Part shown: positions 1 to 5,277 of the stretch, one piece after another
Position numbering within the stretch: position 1 is the first letter of the stretch
Layout of the letters: each line of letters starts with the position of its first letter
Assembly (NCBI GenBank): GCA_003554665.1
Contig: PWGY01000261.1
Location: 1 to 5,277, forward strand
Length of the DNA: 5,277 bases
Direction: 5' to 3'
Source of the DNA: Bacteroidales bacterium
GTDB lineage: Bacteria > Bacteroidota > Bacteroidia > Bacteroidales > UBA7960
The notes under the pieces: model-generated
Databases searched by the model: none
The model's input: only the letters and a program-made list of their open reading frames with translations
Told to the model about the DNA's origin: nothing
Translations under genes and position numbers: made by a program

Positions 1-341
1 ATTACGACAGATGCATGGGATGCAAATACTGCGAATGGACCTGCCCCTATGGTGCCCTGCAATTTGACAATGAAAAAAAAGTAATGACCAAGTGCAGCTT
101 TTGTGCTGACTACCTCGAGGAAGGGAAGGCTCCGGCATGTGTGTCAGCCTGCCCCACGCGGGTGCTCGATTACGGAGATCTTAAAGAACTTCAGGAAAAA
201 CATGGAGAAGACAATGAGTTCTTTCCGCTGCCTGAATCCCGTCACACCAAACCAGCCCTGGTGATCACCCCCCACCGTGATACACGAAAAACGGGAAGTC
301 CGGAACTCAAAATTGCCAACCGCGAAGAAGTTAAGAAGTAG
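1..341 (+). CDS. dmsB: DMSO reductase-type iron-sulfur subunit DmsB, C-terminal part (5' truncated by window edge)
   Basis: This is the electron-transfer subunit of a DmsABC-type molybdoenzyme. It passes electrons from the membrane anchor to the catalytic subunit through [4Fe-4S] clusters. The frame is open from base 3 and gives 112 visible residues, so the ATG codons at 11 and 15 are not the real start. Two ferredoxin-type cysteine groups are present: C4-x2-C7-x2-C10-x3-C14-P-Y-G, then C31-x2-C34-x11-C46-x3-C50-P. These correspond to groups III and IV of the DmsB/NrfC family. All four group III positions are cysteine, so no [3Fe-4S] variant is expected. The segment aligns by eye with the second half of E. 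coli DmsB (about 205 aa), including YDRC at its start, the TKPALVI stretch and a basic tail, so roughly 90 residues are missing upstream. The neighbouring dmsC supports DmsB over other four-cluster ferredoxins such as NrfC or PsrB. The true substrate (DMSO, TMAO or another oxide) cannot be read from this subunit. Confidence 0.93.
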   Translation, partial: YDRCMGCKYCEWTCPYGALQFDNEKKVMTKCSFCADYLEEGKAPACVSACPTRVLDYGDLKELQEKHGEDNEFFPLPESRHTKPALVITPHRDTRKTGSPELKIANREEVKK

Positions 342-458
342 TCAAGTCCTGGAGCGCCACCGGTTAAAGGTTAAGGCACCAAAAGAATAGTGAAAGACTG
401 CATCCGGTCCCGAAGAAATTGAAATTTAAACGTTGAATCGAAAAAAAGCTTAGTCCAC
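342..458 (+). other. dmsB-dmsC intergenic spacer, 117 bp
   Basis: This non-coding gap lies between two genes expected to share an operon. In the frame common to both genes it contains stops (TAA at 372, TGA at 420), so it does not join them. It carries a short tandem motif, GGTTAAAGGTTAAGG, at about 362-376 and an A-rich run at 441-447 before the dmsC start. I see no hairpin followed by a T-run, no TAnnTTTG-type Bacteroidota -7 element and no Shine-Dalgarno sequence. The function of the spacer is unknown. Confidence 0.6.
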
Positions 459-1325
459 ATGAACAGCAACGAATGGCCACTGGTATTTTTCACTCTGCTG
501 ACGCAAATTACCCTGGGTATACTCATTGCGGGGTTGCTTGTTTCGCTGGTTACGAAAAACACCGATACAAGTATCCCCCCGGATTTAAAAAAATGGCTGA
601 TGGTCACAACCCTAGGTTGTATGTTGGTGGCACTGGCCATTTCCTTTTTTCATCTGGCCTCTCCCCTGCATTCAGTATATGCACTCAGCAACATTGGCAC
701 TTCCTGGCTGAGCCGGGAAATCCTTCTGGTGTCAATGCTAACTTTCTGTCTATTTATCGCCAGCACTTCCCTGTACTTCAATGTACCTCACCGCGACCTG
801 TTCGGCTATCTGTTCCTTGCATCCCTGGTTGTGGGAGTTATCCTTGTATGGAGCATGGCACGCATTTACATGATTGAAACCGTTCCGCTATGGAATTCCC
901 CGGCCACCCCCATTGCCTTTTTCAATTCTGCTCTGTTACTCGGGGGAAGTATCACCCTGGTGGTATTGGCCGTGTTTTTTTCCAAAAATCCAGATATTCC
1001 GGAAATTCGTCAGATACAAAACGCTGTGTTTATGATGATTGCTGCAGGGGTATTTATCAGCCTGCTGAATATGTTGCTGGTACAGCCTGATTTGGCAGTG
1101 GCAGGAAGCGGTTTTTTCAGCCCCGCGGTATCACCCTGGTGGAGACATGGGCAACTTATCCTCATGCTGGCCGGATTCAGCCTTCTCACCTACTGGTTTA
1201 CCCTGCTTCCGGATTCACAATGGGCTGTTTCAAAGCTGATTTACACAGGGGCAGCCTGCCTGCTGCTGTCTGAAATTCTGGGAAGGTACCTGTTTTATGC
1301 CTCTTATTACCGTGTTGGGGTATAA
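459..1325 (+). CDS. dmsC: DMSO reductase-type membrane anchor subunit DmsC
   Basis: This integral inner-membrane subunit oxidises quinol (probably menaquinol) and anchors the DmsAB dimer. It has 288 aa, essentially the length of E. coli DmsC (287). The sequence is strongly hydrophobic, with about eight predicted membrane spans near residues 8-30, 46-66, 88-107, 114-136, 152-173, 187-208, 230-249 and 256-276. Family signatures include the N-terminal EWPLVFFTLL, the FFHLASPLHS loop followed by NIGTSWLSREIL (residues 63-89), and a C-terminal EILGRYLFYASYYRVGV. His65 falls where E. coli DmsC has the quinol-site histidine His65. The ATG at 459 is chosen because the upstream frame closes at a TGA (420-422) with no other ATG between, and the family N-terminus begins here. 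No Shine-Dalgarno is visible, as is common in Bacteroidota. It follows dmsB after 117 bp. No TorD/DmsD-type chaperone gene follows. The TAA stop directly abuts the stop of the convergent M15 gene. Confidence 0.93.
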   Translation: MNSNEWPLVFFTLLTQITLGILIAGLLVSLVTKNTDTSIPPDLKKWLMVTTLGCMLVALAISFFHLASPLHSVYALSNIGTSWLSREILLVSMLTFCLFIASTSLYFNVPHRDLFGYLFLASLVVGVILVWSMARIYMIETVPLWNSPATPIAFFNSALLLGGSITLVVLAVFFSKNPDIPEIRQIQNAVFMMIAAGVFISLLNMLLVQPDLAVAGSGFFSPAVSPWWRHGQLILMLAGFSLLTYWFTLLPDSQWAVSKLIYTGAACLLLSEILGRYLFYASYYRVGV

Positions 1326-2216
1326 TCACTCAAACTCAAGGCAATCACGGTTAATATCCAGTACATAGTTTTCAATTACACGGAGCGGGCGGGCGGTTTC
1401 TGCTCCATCGAAACCGGTTATCTGGGGATACGAGATCAGACGATTGTAGGATTCCAGGAATTCGCCGGCCACAGGGATAAAAGACCAGTGCCATTTTTCC
1501 TCCTCATATCCGCCCTCACGCCTGTCACCATGCGCCGTGTAAGGCTGGCAGAATCCAAAGCGGGATGCGTTCACAGAGAGCCATTTATAAACTTCCAGTC
1601 CTTCGCCTGAATCAAAATAGCTGTTCTGAAGGCTATTAAGATCCAGGTCCGTGCCCCAGTGATGACGCGAAGTTCCGGGCATGGCACTAAAACGGAGTAT
1701 TTCCCTTGCACGATCGGCCGGATCATCAATATCGGTAGCCAGCACATTTCCGTGCAACTCCCTCCGGCCATGCCACTTGTCTTCCCAGATCCTTTTCTGG
1801 TGATCAAAGGTGCGAAAAGCCGACAAAATAGTCAGCCGGATACCGTCATCCAGGGCAGCCTCATGCATTTTCCTGAAAGCAGCATAAGCTTCTTCGTGCA
1901 AATACATTCCCGCACGGCTGGCATATTCATCACTTACAATCACAAGTAAAGTATCAGTGGCCGGATCCACACGGCCGGTCAATTGCTCCGGACCAATATC
2001 ACGTTCCGGAGCCTGAATGGTTCCTCTCATATCTTCCTGGGATCTTAAAGTGTCCGGGAAAGCCTGCCTTTCAACTGTATCCACGGGCATACGGGCCCGG
2101 TGCGAAGCCCTGTAACCCCGCGAATAGATAAAAAGCACAGCCAAAAGAACCACCATGGCGATCAGGAAAGCCCGATGCCACAGTGGTTGTTTACCAGATT
2201 TTTTTACTTCAGCCAT
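1326..2216 (-). CDS. Membrane-anchored M15 (VanY-type) D-alanyl-D-alanine carboxypeptidase family protein
   Basis: This is a 296-aa zinc metallopeptidase of family M15B. The family trims the terminal D-Ala from peptidoglycan stem peptides or cleaves related peptides. Residues 1-15 are basic, followed by one hydrophobic span (about 16-32), which predicts a signal anchor with the catalytic domain in the periplasm. The domain spans about 90-260. The fold motif SAFRTFDHQ is at 132-140. SRHHWGTDLD at 183-192 supplies zinc ligands His185 and Asp192. EKWHW at 240-244 supplies the catalytic Glu240 and the third zinc ligand His243. All expected active-site residues are present, so the enzyme should be active. 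The ATG at 2216 is favoured because it precedes the anchor and overlaps the stop of the upstream S9 gene by 13 bp, suggesting translational coupling. The next Met (residue 21) lies inside the membrane span. The exact substrate is unproven: the VanY name reflects the family and does not imply vancomycin resistance, and no van regulatory or ligase genes are nearby. Confidence 0.88.
   Translation of the reverse strand: MAEVKKSGKQPLWHRAFLIAMVVLLAVLFIYSRGYRASHRARMPVDTVERQAFPDTLRSQEDMRGTIQAPERDIGPEQLTGRVDPATDTLLVIVSDEYASRAGMYLHEEAYAAFRKMHEAALDDGIRLTILSAFRTFDHQKRIWEDKWHGRRELHGNVLATDIDDPADRAREILRFSAMPGTSRHHWGTDLDLNSLQNSYFDSGEGLEVYKWLSVNASRFGFCQPYTAHGDRREGGYEEEKWHWSFIPVAGEFLESYNRLISYPQITGFDGAETARPLRVIENYVLDINRDCLEFE
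2204..2216 (-). other. 13-bp overlap of S9 peptidase stop and M15 peptidase start
   Basis: On the minus strand the sequence ATGGCTGAAGTAA contains both the ATG of the M15 gene (2216-2214) and, in another frame, the TAA of the S9 gene (2206-2204). A terminating ribosome would sit on the downstream start. With no Shine-Dalgarno visible, this suggests that M15 translation is coupled to translation of the S9 gene and that both share a transcript. Confidence 0.7.
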
Positions 2217-4237
2217 TCATCCAGCCATTTAAAAAATTCCCGTTGCCAAAGAATGCCGTTCTGGGGTGTGAGCACCCAGTGATTCTCATCGGGGAAAAAC
2301 AACAAACGGGAAGGAATTCCCTGCAGTTGGGCTGCGTTAAATGCCTGCAGACCTTCAATGTAGGGAACCCGATAATCCTTCGCTCCGTGAATGACCATCA
2401 TGGGAGTATCCCAACGATGTACAAATAGATGCGGAGAGAATTCGTAACTGTGAGGTGTTGGATCTTCCCAGTAAGCACCACCAATGTCATGGTTGGCAAA
2501 AAACATTTCTTCGGTACTTCCATACCAGCTCTCCAGGTTGAATAGCCCGCAATGCGAAATAAAGGCACTGAACCTCTCTTCGTGATGCCCGGCCAGCCAG
2601 AACACACTGTAACCTCCATAACTCGCACCCACTGCACCCAAACGGCTCTCATCCACAAAAGGTTCCTGCTTCACCGCATCAATGGCACTGAGATAATCAT
2701 CCATATTTTGTCCGCCCCAGTCTTCACTGATCTGGTCGTTCCATTCCTGCCCGAAAGTCGGAAGACCCCGCCTGTTGGGAGCCACTACAATATAGTCATT
2801 GGCCGCCATCATCTGGAAATTCCAGCGATAAGAGAAAAACTGACTGACTGCACTCTGGGGGCCACCACCACAGTAAAGCAATTCCGGGTACTCCCTGTCC
2901 GGATCAAAATTTGGCGGGTAAATCACCCACACCAGCATCTCCTTGCCATCGGTGGTTGTTACCCAGCGTTCCTCCACATCTCCCATGGGTGTACGGTCAA
3001 GTATTTCACGGTTTACAAAACTTAGCTGCTCCTGCTGACCGCTCAGGGGATCCACCTGAAAAACCTCTGTGGGCATCGACATAGACATCCGCTCTGCAAT
3101 CAGGTGGTCGCCTGCAGGCATCACCGACTGATAGTTGTGTCGTCCTTCTGTCAGTTGCGTAATCTCCCTGCTTTCAATGTCCAGCGCATACAGCTGGTAA
3201 GTGGCATGAACACCACTGACAAAATAAAGCGTTCGACTATCCTCTGACCATGAAAAGCCGCTGGAACTCTGGTCAAACCCCGCAGAGTAATCGCGATATT
3301 TTCCGGTTTCCAGGTCCATAATCATAATGCGGCTCTTGTCAGATTCAAAACCGTCTTTGGCCATGCTTTCCCAGGCCATATATCTGCTGTCAGGCGAAAA
3401 AACAGGATTCCTGTCATACCCGTCGTTGAAAGGGGTCATGTCGGTTGTTTCACCGGAGGCCAGGTCATAGAAATAAATATTTGAATTGGTACTGGTTGTC
3501 CAGTCTTTTCCCACCTTCTTCTTGCAGGTGTAAGCCAGGTAACGGCCATCAGCACTCCAGGCAATCTGGGAACTGCCCCCGAAAGGCGGCAAAGGAGAGC
3601 TCCAGGGTTCTCCTTCCATGATATTAAGCCCGGGGTCCACCTGACCATCAGAATAGCCAGCCACAAACACATGGCTAAAGGTCCCGTCGCTCCAGCTGTC
3701 CCAGTGCCGGTACATGAGGTCGTCTGCAATGTATGCATTGGCTTGTTGCAGGTCGGGGTGTTTATCCTCAACGGTCTCTTTGATCTTCACCCCTTTCGTA
3801 TAATAGATATGAGCCATATCAGGGGCATAACCAAATCCGGTAATCCCCCCCTCAAGGTCAGTCAGCTGTGCCACGTTGCCACCGTCGGGATCCATTTCAA
3901 ACAGCTGGGTACCATTATCCGTTGAACGTAAAAAACCGATCCGCTGGCCATCCGGGCGCCATTCCGCCGATGATTCAGACACATCAGAATTGGTGATATT
4001 GACAGGCTCACCACCGCTGGCCGGCATCACAAATAAGTCACGAACCCCTTTATTCTCTTCAATGCTGTAATGCGTAACACCATAAAGGATGTTTGTTCCG
4101 TCGGGAGAAACCCGGACATCACCCAGGCGCCCGAATTCCCAAAGTGTTTCAGGGGTCAGGGGCTGCGACTGCCCCATCGAAAATGCAGAAAATGCCATAC
4201 AGAAAAAAATTATCGATACAATCCGTCGAATCATCAT
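2204..4237 (-). CDS. Exported S9 family prolyl-oligopeptidase-like serine peptidase, DPP5-like dipeptidyl peptidase
   Basis: This 677-aa secreted serine peptidase resembles Porphyromonas dipeptidyl peptidase 5 (about 684 aa), which removes N-terminal dipeptides from oligopeptides in the periplasm. Residues 1-22 form a signal peptide: two Met, IRR, a hydrophobic core and likely cleavage near SMG/Q. Residues about 30-410 form a beta-propeller with repeated WD40/TolB-like blades, marked by VSPDG (43-47), WRPDG (93-97), WSADG (227-231), FSPDS (280-284) and WSEDS (330-334). Residues about 425-677 form the alpha/beta-hydrolase domain. The nucleophile is Ser539 in GASYGG, the acid is Asp621 in HGAKDYRVP, and the base is His653 in ENHWV. 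The spacing closely matches the Ser-Asp-His triad of DPP5. Two start ATGs are adjacent (4237 and 4234), and the choice changes only one residue. No Shine-Dalgarno is seen. The gene begins 34 bp after recA and overlaps the M15 gene. It probably acts in peptide utilisation. The exact P1 preference cannot be read from sequence, and another S9C-type aminopeptidase remains possible. Confidence 0.92.
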   Translation of the reverse strand: MMIRRIVSIIFFCMAFSAFSMGQSQPLTPETLWEFGRLGDVRVSPDGTNILYGVTHYSIEENKGVRDLFVMPASGGEPVNITNSDVSESSAEWRPDGQRIGFLRSTDNGTQLFEMDPDGGNVAQLTDLEGGITGFGYAPDMAHIYYTKGVKIKETVEDKHPDLQQANAYIADDLMYRHWDSWSDGTFSHVFVAGYSDGQVDPGLNIMEGEPWSSPLPPFGGSSQIAWSADGRYLAYTCKKKVGKDWTTSTNSNIYFYDLASGETTDMTPFNDGYDRNPVFSPDSRYMAWESMAKDGFESDKSRIMIMDLETGKYRDYSAGFDQSSSGFSWSEDSRTLYFVSGVHATYQLYALDIESREITQLTEGRHNYQSVMPAGDHLIAERMSMSMPTEVFQVDPLSGQQEQLSFVNREILDRTPMGDVEERWVTTTDGKEMLVWVIYPPNFDPDREYPELLYCGGGPQSAVSQFFSYRWNFQMMAANDYIVVAPNRRGLPTFGQEWNDQISEDWGGQNMDDYLSAIDAVKQEPFVDESRLGAVGASYGGYSVFWLAGHHEERFSAFISHCGLFNLESWYGSTEEMFFANHDIGGAYWEDPTPHSYEFSPHLFVHRWDTPMMVIHGAKDYRVPYIEGLQAFNAAQLQGIPSRLLFFPDENHWVLTPQNGILWQREFFKWLDEWLK

Positions 4238-4271
4238 AATTATTGAATTTGGTTAGCATTGGTGTATTGGT
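4238..4271 (-). other. recA to S9 peptidase spacer, 34 bp
   Basis: This short AT-rich spacer separates the recA stop from the S9 peptidase start on the minus strand. It contains a near-repeat, ACCAATACACCAATGC. There is no GC-rich hairpin with a T-run that would act as a terminator, no TAnnTTTG promoter element, and no Shine-Dalgarno before the ATG pair. This is compatible with read-through from recA but does not prove it. Confidence 0.55.
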
Positions 4272-5277
4272 TTAAGCCCCGGGCTTATCCGTCATGGCTT
4301 CTTTGATCTTGTTTTCCAGTTCTTCAGAGAGTTCCACATTGTCCGCCAGCAACTGTTTGACAGCATCCCTGCCCTGCCCCAGTTTGGTATCGCCATAACT
4401 GAACCATGAACCGGACTTTTTAATAATGTTGTGGTCTACCGCCAGATCAATGATCTCACCCACTTTCGAAATTCCCTGACCGTAAATGATATCGAATTCA
4501 GCCTGACGGAAAGGCGGAGCCAATTTGTTCTTAACCACCTTAACACGGGCACGGTTACCAGTGATACTGTCACCTTCCTTGATCTGGGCAGCCCTCCGGA
4601 TATCGATCCGCACAGAAGAATAAAACTTCAGGGCATTTCCACCAGTGGTGGTTTCCGGGTTACCAAACATCACTCCGATTTTTTCGCGTAACTGGTTGAT
4701 AAAGATACAACAACAATTGGTTTTATTGATGGTACCAGTGAGTTTTCGCAGGGCCTGTGACATCAGCCGGGCCTGGAGACCCATTTTCGAATCGCCCATC
4801 TCACCCTCAATTTCACTTTTTGGTGTCAGTGCCGCCACCGAATCTATCACAATAATGTCAAGGGCACCGGAACGAATCAGGTTTTCCGCAATTTCCAGCG
4901 CCTGTTCACCGTTGTCGGGCTGACTGACAAGCAGGTTCTCAATGTCCACACCGAGCCTTGCAGCATAGTTACTGTCGAATGCATTTTCTGCGTCAATAAA
5001 GGCAGCCACACCACCCTTTTTCTGAGTTTCGGCAATGGCATGAATGGCCAGAGTGGTTTTACCTGATGATTCAGGGCCATAGATCTCCACCACCCTCCCT
5101 CTGGGAAGTCCGCCCGTGCCAAGGGCCATATCCAGGGTCAGTGAACCAGTTGGAATCACATCCACCGGCACGACCACCGAGTCACCAAGCTTCATGATGG
5201 TACCCTTTCCATAAGATTTTTCAATTTTGTCAAGGGTCATCTGCAACGCCTTCAACTTTTCCTTGTTTACCGCCTTG
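4272..5277 (-). CDS. recA: Recombinase RecA (N-terminus truncated by window edge)
   Basis: RecA is the cytoplasmic ATP-dependent DNA strand-exchange protein and the co-protease that triggers LexA self-cleavage where an SOS response exists. 334 residues are visible. The frame stays open to the window edge ([12 protein letters not shown]), so the TTG at 5255 is an internal Leu codon and the real start lies outside. Numbered from that Leu as residue 1, the landmarks are: Walker [10 protein letters not shown] at 60-68, the FIDAEN strand at 87-91, Walker B around LDIIVIDS at 132-139, the [20 protein letters not shown] segment at 151-170, FINQLR at 185-190, and the DNA-binding L2 loop [18 protein letters not shown] at 194-211. 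The C-terminus is complete and ends in MTDKPGA, without a long acidic tail. Only a short N-terminal stretch, perhaps ten or so residues, should be missing. Three consecutive cysteines (181-183) precede FINQ where E. coli has aliphatic residues. The downstream S9 gene follows after 34 bp. Any SOS box would lie upstream of the window. Confidence 0.98.
   Translation of the reverse strand, partial: KAVNKEKLKALQMTLDKIEKSYGKGTIMKLGDSVVVPVDVIPTGSLTLDMALGTGGLPRGRVVEIYGPESSGKTTLAIHAIAETQKKGGVAAFIDAENAFDSNYAARLGVDIENLLVSQPDNGEQALEIAENLIRSGALDIIVIDSVAALTPKSEIEGEMGDSKMGLQARLMSQALRKLTGTINKTNCCCIFINQLREKIGVMFGNPETTTGGNALKFYSSVRIDIRRAAQIKEGDSITGNRARVKVVKNKLAPPFRQAEFDIIYGQGISKVGEIIDLAVDHNIIKKSGSWFSYGDTKLGQGRDAVKQLLADNVELSEELENKIKEAMTDKPGA

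Noticed and set aside
11..17. ATG at 11 or 15 as the start of a short ferredoxin gene
   Set aside because: The ATG at 11 is out of frame. The ATG at 15 falls inside the first visible cysteine motif, and the residues before it (YDRC) match DmsB, so the gene begins outside the window.
339..461. dmsB-dmsC as one gene split by a frameshift or stop
   Set aside because: The two share a frame, but the spacer has several stops, and both the DmsB C-terminus and the DmsC N-terminus match complete family ends. They are two normal genes.
1284..1291. AGGTACCT palindrome followed by GTTTT as a terminator
   Set aside because: The palindrome has no loop to form a hairpin, lies inside conserved dmsC coding sequence, and is expected by chance.
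1326..2216. Vancomycin resistance locus
   Set aside because: Only an M15 peptidase is present. There is no ligase, VanH, VanX or two-component system nearby, and this M15 type is an ordinary chromosomal gene in Bacteroidota.
2552..3025. 157-codon open frame on the + strand
   Set aside because: It is entirely antisense to the well-supported hydrolase domain of the S9 peptidase and has no recognisable domain. It is a shadow frame.
5253..5255. TTG as the start codon of recA
   Set aside because: The frame continues upstream to the window edge with a RecA-like sequence (KAVNKEK before LKALQ), so this is an internal Leu codon and the gene is simply truncated.

Overview
The window looks like ordinary chromosome from a member of the Bacteroidota, probably an anaerobic or facultative Bacteroidales-type lineage. 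The case rests on the RecA sequence style, a dipeptidyl-peptidase 5-like S9 enzyme, an M15 peptidase of a type I associate with this phylum, and gene starts with no Shine-Dalgarno sequence. This placement is inferred from recalled family resemblance, not from a search. Base composition looks even, near half GC, and I see no mobile elements, tRNA or rRNA genes, or CRISPR arrays.

Layout: the left quarter lies on the + strand and holds the end of a DMSO-reductase-type operon. It contains the C-terminal half of the iron-sulfur subunit DmsB (1-341), a 117-bp gap, and the complete membrane anchor DmsC (459-1325). The catalytic molybdenum subunit would lie upstream, outside the window. The rest is a minus-strand cluster, read right to left: recA (4272-5277, N-terminus cut by the window edge), an exported S9 dipeptidyl peptidase resembling DPP5 (2204-4237), and a membrane-anchored M15 (VanY-type) peptidase (1326-2216). 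The two groups converge, and the stop codons of dmsC and the M15 gene touch with no base between them.

How the genes work together: DmsB and DmsC form the electron path from the menaquinol pool to a terminal reductase, which points to anaerobic respiration with an S-oxide or N-oxide type acceptor. The S9 and M15 genes overlap by 13 bp and are probably translationally coupled. Both products should act in the cell envelope, on peptides and on peptidoglycan D-Ala-type ends respectively. RecA lies 34 bp upstream of them with no visible terminator or promoter between, so read-through from recA is possible, but I see no functional link to DNA repair.

I did not find a new system here. All five genes belong to well-known families with their key residues intact. 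The observations below are modest and concern gene arrangement.
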